NCBI GenBank assembly: GCA_027943335.1
Contig: BSBK01001115.1
Coordinates: 682,001-746,000 of the forward strand
Origin: Chamaecyparis obtusa
Lineage: Eukaryota; Streptophyta; Pinopsida; Cupressales; Cupressaceae
DNA: 64,000 nucleotides
Direction: 5' to 3'
The stretch's first letter is position 1; every line of letters starts with the position of its first letter. Under the pieces are notes generated by a model. The model was not told the origin of the DNA and did no database searches. It was given only the letters and a program-made list of their open reading frames with translations. Position numbers and translations under genes: made by a program. Below, piece after piece: positions 10,882-22,664 of the stretch.

Positions 10882-13657
10882 AGCAGTAACAACATACTTA
10901 GATTCGACAATAGATTGAGCTATACAATCTTGCTTTTTACTTAGCCATGAAACCAAATTATTTTCAAGAAAAAATGCACCTCCACTAGTACTCTTCTTGT
11001 CATCAATGTTCCCTACCCAATTGGCATCAGTATAAGCATGTAGTTCAAAGTCTTCATTTCTATCATACCATAATCCATATTCCATTGTTCCTTTCAGATA
11101 TCTAAATATCCTTTTCACAACAGCCAGGTGTGTCTCTTTAGGTTCTTCCTTATATCTAGCCACAATTCCAACAACATTAATAATATCCGGTCTCGTGTGA
11201 GTCAGATATTGTAATCCACCAACCATTGATTTGTACTTGGTCTAAAAAAAAAACTTTGTCTCATCATTGTTTGTCAGTTTATGAGCAGTCACCATGGGTG
11301 TACCAACTAGTTTACAGTCTTGCATTCCAAACTTTTTCAACATTTATTTAAGATACTTAGTCTGAGAAATAAAAATCCCATTCTTGCTCTGATTTATTTG
11401 TAGTCCAAGAAAGAATTTCATTTTGCCTAGATCATGGATATCTCAAATTCATTTTCCATTTCTTTAGAAAATTTCTTACACATTTCTTCATTGCCTCCAA
11501 ATATAATATCATCAAAAAATATGTCTATTATCAAAATTCCATATTCACTAGTTCTTAAATACAAGTTACTATCAGCATTACCTTTTTTTATTTGAATTCT
11601 AATCAATGTGTACACTATTGTTCCAACAACTTTTCTCCAATGCACATGAGATATATTTCCTTCATGCAACATTATCCTAGTAGCATCCAGTATTGTTTTG
11701 TTTCATCACTTTGCTATCTCATTTTGCTGTGGAGTCCTAGGAGAAGATGTTTGCCTTTGTATTCCATGCTCTTCACAATGTAAATTGAATAGATCTTAAG
11801 TAAATTCTCCACCTCTGTTTAATCTTAGACATTTTATCTTTAAGCCTAATTCATTCTCTACTTTTTCTTTGAATATCTTGAATTTGTCAAATGCTTCTGA
11901 TTTTTTCTTTAAGTAAGTGACCCACATCATTCTAGAAAAGTCATCAACAAAAAATATAAAATACCTTTCACCATAGTATGATCTTGTCCTTGTAGGTCCA
12001 CATAGATATGTATGTACCAGATCCAACTTTCTTTTTGTTGTATATGATTTACTTTTATAGTTGCTTCTAGTATGTTTTCCCATAACACATTCTTTACACA
12101 TGGTGTTAGATGGTTTTACAATCTTCAGTAGATCTCTTACTGTATTACTCAAGCTTGCCTTCACAATAATATCAAAATTAACATGGAAAAATCTTTTGTG
12201 CCATAACCAACTGTCATATATCTTCACAACAAAACAAGAAGCTTCAGATGTATTTAACCCAAATACATTACCTCTAGATTTAGTATCGGTTGCAATAAAG
12301 TTTCCTATCTTACCTCTGATAAAACATTTCTCATCAATGAACTTTAATTGATATCCCTTATCCATCAATTGTCCAACACTCAACAAGTTATGCTTAAGTC
12401 CATCAACAAGTAGTACAATGTCAGTATTAGTCCTTTCATCCAAAGAAATAGATCCTACTCCTATGATAGGTTTAGGAACATTATTTTTGAATCTTACAAC
12501 ACCACCATCATACTTCATTAGTTTAACAAACTTGTTTTTGTCTCCAGTCATATGATGTGAGCAACCACTATCTATAACTCATTCAAATTTATTATTAACA
12601 TGTGATACTAAAGCTTTTTCCTCATATACTAGTTTTTCATCTTTAATAGTGCAATAAATTCAATCTCCTCATAATCCAAATCATCATCATTAGAAATACC
12701 TTCACTAGCATAATAAAATTCTTTATCCTTTGAATACTTAAGCTTGAAAAACTTAGGTTTGTGCTTAGGAACTCTTGTAGGACATCTAGATGCAAAGTGA
12801 CCTATCTTATTGTATGAAAACCATTTCAAAGGTAACTTTCCTTCAAATTTACCCTTACCTCTCTTTTCCCTTCTAGCGATTAGTGCAACAAGCTCATATA
12901 GCTTTCTTTCTTCTTCTTGTATCTGTTCACATTCATCATCATATTCACCAAGCTCTTCTTTTATGTTCTCACTGCTAGTGCTTGAAATTGTAGACATTAT
13001 CTTCCTATGTGTAGATGATTTAAATGTTGTTTCAACTTTAGGTACACAATCTCTCATTTCTGCAGCTTCAAAGGTAGTTAGCTTTGTAATCAACATTTCT
13101 CTGCTAAAGTTTGGAGTCAAAGGTATGATTTCTTCTATAGCCTAAATTTTGGTCTTGCAAATAGGTGTCAATGATCTAAGGGTCTTTGCAATGACTTCTT
13201 CCTCTTCATAAATGACTCTAGAATTTTGGATTCCAATCACAACCTCTGTAACTCTTTATACATAAGCCCTAACATTTTTATCTTCTTTCATTTGAAGCTT
13301 CTTCATCCTTGTTTTCAAATTTTGTAACTTTGCTTGCTTGGTAAACTTGTCTCCTTCATATAGTACTTCTAATCTTGTCCAAATCTTGTATGTAGAATCT
13401 AGATCTTTCACCTCAGTAAATTCTCCTTCAGAGAGTGTGCAGATCAGTGCTTCCCTTGCGACCATAGTATATGAAAATGTCTTCTTTTCTTCATCAGTAG
13501 CATTATCCAATTCATCCTCAACCTTCATGGTTTTTTCATTTTTAGTGATCATCCAATAGTCAATGCCCAAACATAGAAAATAAGTTCGCATATTGTTCTT
13601 CCAACTGTCAAAGCTTTCAGGATCAAATTTTGGACTATCCTTGCTATAGAATGCCAT
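10882..13657 (-). pseudogene. Ty1-copia gag-pol pseudogene (deleted)
   Basis: In order on the minus strand: UBN2-type gag from ATG 13657 (SPKFDPESFDSWKNN); a degenerate CCHC knuckle near 12780-12830, where the first two cysteines have become Trp and Tyr; the protease site DSGCSHHMTG (about 12540-12575), with the preceding Trp codon changed to TGA; pre-integrase HKRFFHVNFD; and integrase with FVDDFSRMMW (11935-11965), its first catalytic Asp replaced (HTYLCGP). The frame then jumps at about 11590 from the integrase YTLIRIQ segment straight to the late RT segment KKGNADSNLYLR and FFDDIIFGG. The plus-strand sister copy carries about 1 kb between these points. RNase H (GGLQYLTHTRPD, CIAQSIVESKY) ends abruptly at 10882. 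It is inactive. Confidence 0.92.
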
Positions 13658-13704
13658 CTCCAAGATCACCTCAAGTTGTTAAGCTTTATCTCTAAGGACC
13701 AGTA

Positions 13705-13716
13705 GCTCTGATACCA
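13705..13716 (-). promoter_or_regulatory. Primer binding site (initiator tRNA-Met type)
   Basis: The minus strand reads TGGTATCAGAGC two bases after the LTR end (AACA-at). This is the usual plant copia primer site complementary to the 3-prime end of initiator tRNA-Met. Confidence 0.9.
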
Positions 13717-13718
13717 AT

Positions 13719-14977
13719 TGTTAGGAATAACACTCCACTAATACAACTGAGAGGGGGGGTGAATCAGTTGTATGACAGAGTATTAATCTTTAAACTTTGA
13801 ATAGAAGCAATAATAAATCAAATGAACACAATGAATGTCAACACAATAACACAATATTTTGTTGTTGATGAAACCATGTTAAAGGTAAAATCCCAATGGG
13901 AATTAACACCCACTAATGATGTACTGAGAGTATAGTATCCTTGTTAGAAGATCTATCCCTATTAGGAGCTGATTTAAACATTACAGTACATAGTCCTTGT
14001 TAGAGGAAAGACCCTATTAGGAGTCAAGAAAAAGGGTAGGCTCACTACCAAGGCTCACTGCCCAAAGAAGGTTATGTCCATCTTCAGAACTCATTGTTCG
14101 CAACACAAGTGTATGTAAGAAATACACAATCTTTGAATTGTCTAATAGCAATTGTCTTTTCCTGTTTAGTTCCAATGAAGTACATAAGTTATCCGCTTCT
14201 CTATATCCAGCAGACAAAAGCTCGCAACTTCCACAATCCTCTTTTACATTACATACATTTTACCATATCTTTTTCAAAAGAAAACATCTTACATATATAC
14301 CCTATTACAAAATAAATGATCAAGTCACCCAATTAGGCTTTCCTAATATAAAAATAATTACATAACTCTTTGCTAAGATACACACGGTATCTAATACAAG
14401 TACACAACAATTATGATTCAATAATTAAGGACTGACATCCATAATTCATTCTCTCCATCCATGATACACGCTACAACTCTAAAGTCAGATTCCAAATAGA
14501 TCTTCTCTAGAACACACGCCACAACTGACGTCATCCTTCTTTCTGTACCTTGCTAAGACCAGCGAACAATCTTCAATATACTATCTATCATCCCTTAAGC
14601 TCGCATACACTGAATCCTCATCGCTTGTAAGATATGCCCAAAACTTAGAGACTAACTCTGTCATCTTCCACTGTCACTGTCCAGTAACCAGTCTTCACCA
14701 AATCTTCCACAACTCAACCAATATGCAATATTATATCATGCAATCTTAGATATAAGATCACAACACCTACTTGTACACACAATTGACTTCACACATTCTG
14801 AAACATCTATACAGTATCTGTACACTATAATAACCCGCCTGTTCTCCTCATAGAAACATATGTTGACATTAGTGACAAAGCACGAATGACAACAGTAATT
14901 CCAACATTACTCAATGTAGTGATTAAACATATTAAATGTATTCAACAAACTCCCCAATGCATTAGTAATATCCAATA
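13719..14977 (-). repeat. 5-prime LTR of the minus-strand copia
   Basis: About 1259 bp, matching in length and sequence the 1258-bp LTRs of the plus-strand copy (24949 and 34640). The 3-prime end is TATTCCTAACA. The 5-prime end begins about TATTGGATATTAC, against TGATGGATATTGC in the sister, so the terminal TG seems mutated. Sequence is shared along the whole length, including the CTCCTAACAGGG/CTAACAAGG block and the CCCCCCTCTCAGTTGTAT block near the end. Confidence 0.9.
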
Positions 14978-16229
14978 GAGTGAATTTATTAATGCAAGCA
15001 TATGAAATCCACTGATAAAATTTGGTTTGCAAATGGAGTTTAACTTTTAGTTTCACATCTGACTCTAGAGCTATGATAAGGCTCTGATCTTTGCATGACA
15101 TTTTATATTTTTACAAACACAAATCAAATTTAAAAGTCATTTTGCCTTTTATGTTAGTAGGAGTAGAGTTAGGTTAGTTTTTTTGTTCTCAGTGATGTTT
15201 AATGCAAGTGGGATTGTATAAAGTTGGTGAAATATGGAAATCTATTATTGATACCCATTATATGTTGAGCTCCGAATTATCCACTTTTATAGGTTTGTAA
15301 TTTTTATTTGGAGTGAGTTTGTCATATATGCAAACTTAGAAATAGGATCACCCTCCTGAGTCTTGTGGAGCTCAAAGAGAAGAAGGTTGGTTATACCTTG
15401 TCAATTGGTATTTTCTTTTCCAGCAAGAAAAATTATCTCCAACAAGATGGTGACTCTATTGGTAAAAGCTTTGAAATGTTAAATAAACTTGTGTCCTAGA
15501 GTATCTAGAAAGTTAGTATTAATTTCATGTGGGGAAAGAGTCAAGGTTATAAGTGAATTTGAAAGTTTGTTTCAGATTTCTAAATTTTAAGCATGGAAAT
15601 GTTTTGTAGCAGCATACATGTAAAATTTGTAAATGTATGACTTTGCTGGTGGATAAACCCACAAGTAGAATTTTTTTTATATCTAATCTTATTTCTCTCT
15701 ACAAAGGAGGTGATGACTCTCTAATAGAAAGGAATTGAGAATGTGAAAATGTCCTAGACCCACAAAGTTCTCAGTCAAAGAATAAAATAGATAGTTGTTG
15801 TGATCTTCCATGTACTCCTCATTTTTTCATAAAGATATCAAATGTTCCCTGCTAAGTTATTTGAGCACTCCATTATGGAAAGATTAATATAAATCTCACA
15901 TACTTCTCAGCTATCATTTGCATTCTTAATATGAAGGAAGTATGTATGTTGCATTATTTCACGTTCATTGAAAGAAATCTTGACATTTGTAGTTGTAGGT
16001 CAAGTATTACATGCCATGTAATATTTCTTGATGTAAAAGAAAATTTGTAATAGCACTAGTCCAAAATATTTGAATATATATCTCATATGGTTCCTAGTGC
16101 AACCATGACTTGTAATGAGCCTCAACCTTTTACTTTGAGAAGTAATTTTAGTATGGAGAGATATAGACCAATCGATTTCAGTCATGTGCATAGTTTTCAA
16201 ATGCTGTACCAGTTGGGATAAGATGTGGA
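14978..16229. other. Intergenic, no feature recognised
   Basis: AT-rich. A short minus ORF (15101 into the copia LTR) exists but is not recognised. No repeat structure was seen. Confidence 0.45.
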
Positions 16230-16424
16230 ATGCCAAAGTTCAGAGGTTTACAAAGTGAATCAGTTGAAGTAAATTTGCAGAGGCTTAGTAACCTCATTGA
16301 TGATTATGAGATAGATCATGAGGATGCCAGAATCCGATTGTTTGTCCAGTCCTTAATAAATGAAGCCCGAGTGTGATTTGTAGATTTGTTTCCCAATTCA
16401 ATCAGCTCTTGGATAGAAAGCAGA
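16230..16424 (+). pseudogene. Ty3/gypsy gag fragment
   Basis: Reads from ATG 16230 (MPKFRG), then DHEDARIRLFVQSL-INEARV, a TGA stop at 16374 in place of the expected Trp, then FVDLFPNSISSW. The order 'R.F..SL..EAR.W...LP..SI.SW' is the core of the retrotransposon gag domain of Ty3 elements. Only about 65 residues remain, with no LTR nearby. It lies immediately upstream of the ankyrin-KAP gene fragment and shares its reading frame with the ORF 16386-16838. Confidence 0.7.
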
Positions 16425-16604
16425 CGCCCTCCGGAATGTTATGTGGGATCATTTTCTACCGAGGTATTGAGAATATGTACGACTTTAAGTTTTCAAGTTA
16501 TGATGCATAAGTGGAAAGAGCAGAGTTCCCCAGTGCTTGAGGCGTCCTGGAATTTCATCCGTTCTACTTCCATTCTCCACTGTATACATGTATATTTATT
16601 TAAG

Positions 16605-17944
16605 GAGAAACATGGGAAACATAATATGCTTGAAAAATTAATGGCAGTCCCTTGCGGTGGAAATTTCAATGTTCTTGACAAGGTTCTACACTTGGCCGCG
16701 GGCGAGGGGGATGTTGTTATCATCAACAAGATGTTAGACTGTGGAGCCTATGTACTGAGCCAAAACCAAGAGAAACCATCTGTCAAAGACTATCTTGGTA
16801 AAACAATACTATCTTTGATTTTCGACAAGTTTTTATAATCATTGGTTTTAGAATAGAAAGCTAAAACATGTTTGATTTTCAAATCTATTAGATTTCTACA
16901 ATCCACAATCTATTAGATTTAAACAATCGAATCCAGAAACTGAATATACCATGTTTGATCTTACAGGAAGAGCTGATTTTTCTTATGGTCTTGCTGCACT
17001 ACTGTTGAATCCTTATGTAGAACCTCCCATTGCTATTGGTATATGTGGTAGCTGGGGAATGGGAAAGACCAGCGTAATGGCACAGGTTAAAGTTAAACAC
17101 TTGGTTTGTGTTTATTTTCTAATGTCCTAATATTTAGCTATATAGATATCGTAAATCTAAGTTTGTTGTTGTTTTAATTAGACCGAGATCATTTTACTGG
17201 AGGCAGCAGCTCAATTTGCACTATTGTCAACTTTTAAAATTTCAGAAATTCATGGAGTTCAAGATTTGATGTTATCAGAAAAGGGACAAAAAAAGTACGA
17301 AGAAATCATGAGATGGGTTGATTTCTTGGAGAATGGCTCAAATGTGATCCAATACTTCCCAAAGTGGGTGATAGCTATATTCCTGCTAAGATTAAAAAAT
17401 GGGATATTGGGTAGAAAGAGAAACAATTTGGGAAAGGTAAATTTAAAAACTTGAGAGTGTAAGAATTATTTAAACTAACTATCCAATATAAAGAATCTTG
17501 TTTGTGTTTGCTAGAATTGGGACGACAAACTTGTTTGGTTTCTTCATAAAAATGAAACTGGTCATCGCTCCTTTTTTAAATCAGATTATTTTAAGACCTT
17601 ATTTAAAAGTGAGTAAATACATATTATCTGGAACAACCTGGGTTGCTATGATCTAATTGTTTCTCTATTCAGTAAATTTATCTGATGCTTATATAGGAAG
17701 CCTTTGTCAGCATTTTTATATAATGGCTATATTTATTACTTATGGTTTTAGCATTCAAGCTTGCATAACAGGCACTGTTCTTGATTATTTTTCGTTTTAT
17801 CTGTTTCTTCAACATAAATTGAAGCTGCTCTTCCTTTTCTGTTATCCTATTTTCTGCTACATCAAATCGAATATGAAATTGTTCATACAGATTTGCTCAT
17901 GTTTTCTTCAGCATGCAGCTATACGAAAAAAATTCTATAAATAG
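16605..17944 (+). CDS. Partial gene: ankyrin-like repeat plus KAP-type P-loop NTPase
   Basis: Five exons can be read with clean GT/AG borders and compatible phases: about 16605-16797, 16967-17085 (119 bp), 17182-17436 (255 bp), 17515-17608 (94 bp), and from 17673. Exon 1 contains one ankyrin-like unit (VLHLAAGEGDVV...LLDCGA type, 16684-16750). The junction reads DYLG-RADFSYGLAALLL. Exon 2 encodes the Walker A motif GICGSWGMGKTSVM (17038-17079). The arrangement 'D..YA..L......I.ICG.WG.GKTS' is that of KAP-family NTPases. Exon 5 keeps the phase and is hydrophobic (about 17700-17900), which could fit the membrane segments KAP proteins insert in the NTPase domain, though its 3-prime limit is unclear and part may be intron. 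No premature stop lies in exons 1-4. The N-terminus and the rest of the NTPase (Walker B) were not found, so it is a fragment. It is the only host-like gene in the window. Confidence 0.62.
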
Positions 17945-19189
17945 ATTTAGCTTTACAAAGGTTGGCACTGGATTGAACAAATTTACAAATAGCCTATCAA
18001 TTCAGATTTTTCCGAACTGAACATTAAAGTTTATATTGTCTAATAAAATCATTTTAAGGATGAAATGTTTAGTTCATTTTGTGTGTGTTAGGAGTTCGTT
18101 TTTTTAAAGAACAGTTTAGAGAAATTCAAAACAAATTCTAGTTAAATTTATTTCGATGATAAAATGTTTAGTTGATTTTGCGTTAGCTGGGAGTTTGTGT
18201 GTGTGTGTTTTTTTTATAACTTTGAAAAAATTGTAGAAGCATTCAAAAAATTAATATATCGAAATAGGTTATAGATGAATAATTATATTATTTATGTGTT
18301 TTTTATAGAAAATTTTAAAGAAATTGTAAAAAAGTAATATTTTTTAAGTATTTGAATAATATAATGAAATAAATTGTAGATGAATATATATTTTTAATTA
18401 GTAATATAATAATTTATTGATATTAAAGTAATATGTTCAAAAGTACAAAATTAGGGATTATCCCTATGCAAAGTATAGAGATTCTACCAATCCCTTAACC
18501 GTGCTAACATCTTATTAGCAAGAACTACTAGCATATACAGGTATTAACACCCGACCCACACCTGATACTATAATAGCCCATACAACATTAAGATTCATTG
18601 CCCTCCATAACTAAAATAGGGCAAAAACAATTGTACATGCATACATAATTACTATCCACATTACCTAGAATAACCAATCTCCATTAATAGCAAACAGAGT
18701 CCCAAGAGGGACAACAACATCAGATAGGTCGTGAAGTCCACCAGGAAAGTGCAAAATGACATGGTACTTTGTTCATCTTTAATTTATAAATTTTTTATTA
18801 AAATGTTTTATATCATTTTTAATAGTTTTAAATGTGAATTCACGTGTATGATTTTAACTATGATGTTCTTTTACAGAGTCATTCAAATCATCCTAGTTCA
18901 TGTAGATTGAAGAGCACCATTGACTTTAGGGATGCTTGACTTTAGGGACTCTTTATCATATGGATTATTTATTTTATGGACACTTGATGTTTGTTACATT
19001 GATCATTTGAACTGACACATTTACATGCTTTATTTACATGTTTTACTAGATGGACTATATGTATTTACATGTGCTTTATTAGATGCTATACACATAGACT
19101 AGTAATCTTAACAATGTGCATTGGCATGCTTTACATATTTACTAGATTTTCTAGATAGTTTGTATGTATGTACAAGTATTAAACCAAGT
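17945..19189. other. Intergenic, no feature recognised
   Basis: Very AT-rich sequence downstream of the KAP fragment. I found no continuation of the NTPase reading frame and no element end. Confidence 0.45.
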
Positions 19190-20130
19190 GTTTTTAATCT
19201 AATCAATTTCCCTTCTTCCCATCTACTCACTCAAATTCCTCTAATCTCGTCTTATCCTTGATTGATTCCCCTTCTTTCAACCCCATCTTATCAACATCAT
19301 TTATCTATCCAATTCATTTCTCTGAACTAATCTAGAATCAATTTCCCTTCTTCTAATCCACTCAATCAAATTCATTTATCCTTCAATCCCTTCTTCTAAT
19401 GATTTTATATCAAATCTACTTATCTTCCAAATCATTTCCCCTTCCTTCTTTTCCTCGAGATTTCAAATCCTTTATCTTCCAATCCTATCAATTTCCCTTC
19501 TTCCAATCCAATCTTTTCCAAATCCATTTCTCTTCTAATCCAATCAATTTTTCTTCTTTCATTCTTCACTTCATTTATCTTCCAATCCCCTCAATCAAAT
19601 TCATTTATCTTTCAATCCCATTCAATCCCTTCTTCTAATCCTTTCATATCAAATCTACTTATCTTCAAAATCATTTCCCCTTCCTTCTTTTCCTCTCTTC
19701 CAAATTATGTATCTTCCAATCTAATCTCCTCCAATCTATTCTTCTTCTAATCCTCTTAGTTTCCCTTCCTCTAATCCACTCAAGAAGATTCATTTATCTT
19801 CCACTCTAATCAATTTCCATTCTTCCTATCTTCTTCATTCTCCTTCATTTATCTTCCAATCCAATCTTTTCCAACTCATTCATCTTCTAATTCTCACTTT
19901 CCCTTCTTCCAATCTAATCTTTCCCAACTCATTCATCTTCTAATCCATTTATCTTCCACTCCTATAAATTTCCCTTCTTCTAATCTAATATTTTTCCAAC
20001 TCATTTACCTTCTAATCCAATCAATTTCCCTTCTTCCTATCCTCTTCAATCCAATTCATTTCTACTCCTATTCTCTTATCCAAATCTCCCAATCCCATCA
20101 GTCCCCTTCAATCTCATTCTATCCAATCCA
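19190..20130. repeat. Pyrimidine-rich degenerate tandem repeat
   Basis: About 940 bp in which short phrases (tcaatttcccttcttc, aatccaatc, catttatcttccaatc) recur irregularly every 20-40 bp. Purines other than A are rare on the plus strand. It probably belongs to the 3-prime non-coding part of the LTR element whose LTR starts at 20943. ORFs here (such as 19399-19638) are Ser/Phe/Pro-rich by-products. Confidence 0.75.
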
Positions 20131-20942
20131 CTCATCAATAAATTAAAAATCCATAAAATTAAAAAATCCCAAATTAGTCCAATCAAATGCAATCAATACT
20201 AATCCAATCAATCCAATCTTGTCATTTTGTACATCAATCCTTCATCAACCCATCATCTTGACCTAAATCTGCTGATAATCCATTGATCCCAATTTCAATC
20301 CAATCATCATCATGGGATGTATCCTTCCCAATCCTTTCGATGTACATTGTTCTTTCATTAATTTTTTCATTCTCAATTAATAATCATCAATCAATCCATC
20401 AATTGGTTTTTAGTTTGACTAGGGACAAAATTTTCATTTGCATTTGGTTTGTTGTGGATGCTTGCTTGTTGCTTGTATGTATTAGAATTTTTTTTCATTT
20501 ATCATGGTCTTTGCATCCTACTGTCACAATGGCATCATGGTCTTCCATATCATGGTGTCATAGGCATATGGTTGCATTTGACCTTTTTTTATCACGTACT
20601 TGACACATTGTCATCTTGGTTCCTCGTACCTTGGTGCATATTGTCAAATACAATATCAAACTTAGGTTTCTCACACCATTGCAACATGTCTTTGTCTATT
20701 CTCCCTTCCTCATATATAACCTTTTCAATTTATGTCCATACTCCTATTCATTTTGATAGCACACCCATTTTCTCCAAACTCACATGCCCTCTCGAGGGGG
20801 CATACCAATCCCTCCTCGTTATCCTTCCTCATCCTTCTGTGACTAGGGCATCATGTTAATAGTCTTATCTCTTTTATCCACTATGTTTTAATCTTCTTTG
20901 ATCTAACATCACTTCATGATGCTACATCAAAGAGGGGCAAAA
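20131..20942 (+). mobile_element. 3-prime internal end of an LTR retrotransposon with polypurine tract
   Basis: The sequence ends with tcaaagaggggcaaa, a polypurine tract, directly before an LTR-like TGTAGACACC start at 20943. No pol domain could be read in it. Confidence 0.5.
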
Positions 20943-22184
20943 TGTAGACACCAAAAATTATCCTAACAATTACCCTTATCCTAGCTAATTAAATAGATAA
21001 TTATTATTTATTTAATAATTAGCCTTATTCTACCTTTAATTAAATAAATTCACATTTATTTAATTACAATCCTCTTTATCCTATCCTTGATTAAATAAAT
21101 GTACATTTATTTAATCTTATCCTAGCCTAGTCCTCCTCATCTTAATCCTCCATTTAATTAAGTAAATGACCTAGTTTACTTAATTAATCCCATTTTATCC
21201 CACTTAGAATTAAATATTGTATTTAATTCTATTTGAGCACATGGCTCCTAACTTTAACCCTCACCTAACCTCACTTCCCTAACCTAACCCATACTTCTAA
21301 CCCAAGTCAACCCACTTTCCCACTATTTAATCTTAATTCTCCCACCTAATTCATATTCTAATCATTTTCACAACATTAATCTAAATATTAAGAAATCCTA
21401 ACCCAAACCCAAATCACATGTGACTCTTACACATTTGTCTCCCACATGCCATTGACATGTCATTTTCCAATGTTGCTCACACATGTGTGAGCAACTTTAG
21501 TTCTCTCACCCTCTTCATCTTTTGACCCATGTCATTGACATGTCATTTTTCAAAATGGCTTACACATGTGTGAGAAACTTTGGTTCTCTCATCCTCTTCT
21601 ATCTTTTGACCCATGTCATTGGAAAGTCCTTTTCCAAATTTTCTCACACATTTGTAAGCAACCTTGGTTCTCCCACCCTCTTACACATTGTCATTGACAT
21701 GTCACTTTCAAAAGTTTTTCACACATGTGAGAATATTTCCCCTTTGAATGGTAAAAATCCTAATCCACTTGGCCTTTACATGGCCTCCACTTGGCATCCA
21801 CCTCATCAGTCCTATGCAATCTTGACCCTTCATCCAACTTTTAATCTCAATCATCCATTTCCTCAAAAATCTTATAAATTGAGAATCCTCTTCCTCGTTC
21901 AACACTTCTTTCACACATTGCTATGATGTAGGATTATGAGCAACTACATTCCATAAACAACAATATTACAACACTTAGTCATTTTGGAGGTTTTCATTTG
22001 CATATTTTGTGTCGAGATAGTTTAAGCTCTCTTCTCATTTTCATTTCATCACATTTATATGTATGCTTCTCCACATCTTTTGAAGTTTACATAAATATGT
22101 AGGAATAGACTTAGTTTGTTTAAGTTTTTTCTTTTAAATCATTTTAATGCAATACAATATGAATTTATCACAAATTCAAAAAGT
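20943..22184 (+). repeat. Partial LTR, probably gypsy-type
   Basis: Begins tgtagacaccaaaaat right after a polypurine tract. It is very rich in ttaattaaata-type AT stretches, with repeated 'atcctaaccta' style segments. No CA end or primer site was found before the (CA)n/(AT)n tract at 22185, so the LTR is truncated or runs into the microsatellite. Confidence 0.55.
21440..21735. repeat. Tandem repeat within LTR, about 84-bp unit, 3.5 copies
   Basis: The unit contains ccatgtcattgacatgtc, then ctcacacatgtgtgagcaac, then ggttctctcaccctctt. Copies start near 21445, 21526, 21611 and 21690; the last is short. Two perfect small palindromes (tgacatgtca and cacacatgtgtg) occur in most units and could act as protein-binding or hairpin sites. 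Confidence 0.85.
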
Positions 22185-22432
<248 letters not shown>

Positions 22433-22664
22433 GGATTAGGATATGTTTTTGGATTAAGGAAAAAGTGGGTTTTGAGGGGAGCTCTGAAACCCCTTACAAA
22501 GGATTACAATAGATACTCAATAAAGACTACCATAACAAAAAAATATTGGAAGAAAGAAAACCAACAGGACCAGTCCAACAACCAGAAGTAGAACCCACCA
22601 TAAAAAGGAAACACCAACAACTAGATGCCAAAAATAGGATAGAAAAATAAAGACAAGAAAAGCA
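22433..22664 (-). other. LINE 3-prime UTR
   Basis: Non-coding tail after ORF3, containing gtttcagagctcccc and ccttaatccaaaaac near its end. No clear poly(A) remains; the A-rich end merges with the flanking tattatagatgc. Confidence 0.6.

Larger units (their letters stand above)
10882..14977 (-). mobile_element. Ty1-copia retrotransposon, 3-prime truncated, internally deleted
   Basis: Minus-strand copia element of the same family as the one at 24949-35897. It has a complete 5-prime LTR (13719-14977) and a primer binding site. Gag, protease, integrase and the end of RT/RNase H follow leftward. It stops at 10882, where a transposon end begins, so the RNase H end and the 3-prime LTR are missing. 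An internal deletion near 11590 removes the integrase C-terminus and most of RT. Confidence 0.92.

Noticed and set aside
13719..14977. ORFs 14017-14365 as genes
   Set aside because: They fall in the copia LTR and the sister LTRs do not keep the frames.
17657..17944. Independent hydrophobic membrane protein
   Set aside because: Its start lies in a predicted intron and the frame continues the KAP fragment through a good acceptor at 17672; the 3-prime part may be intron sequence.
19399..19638. Ser/Phe/Pro-rich ORF
   Set aside because: Lies in a pyrimidine-rich degenerate repeat, which explains the composition.
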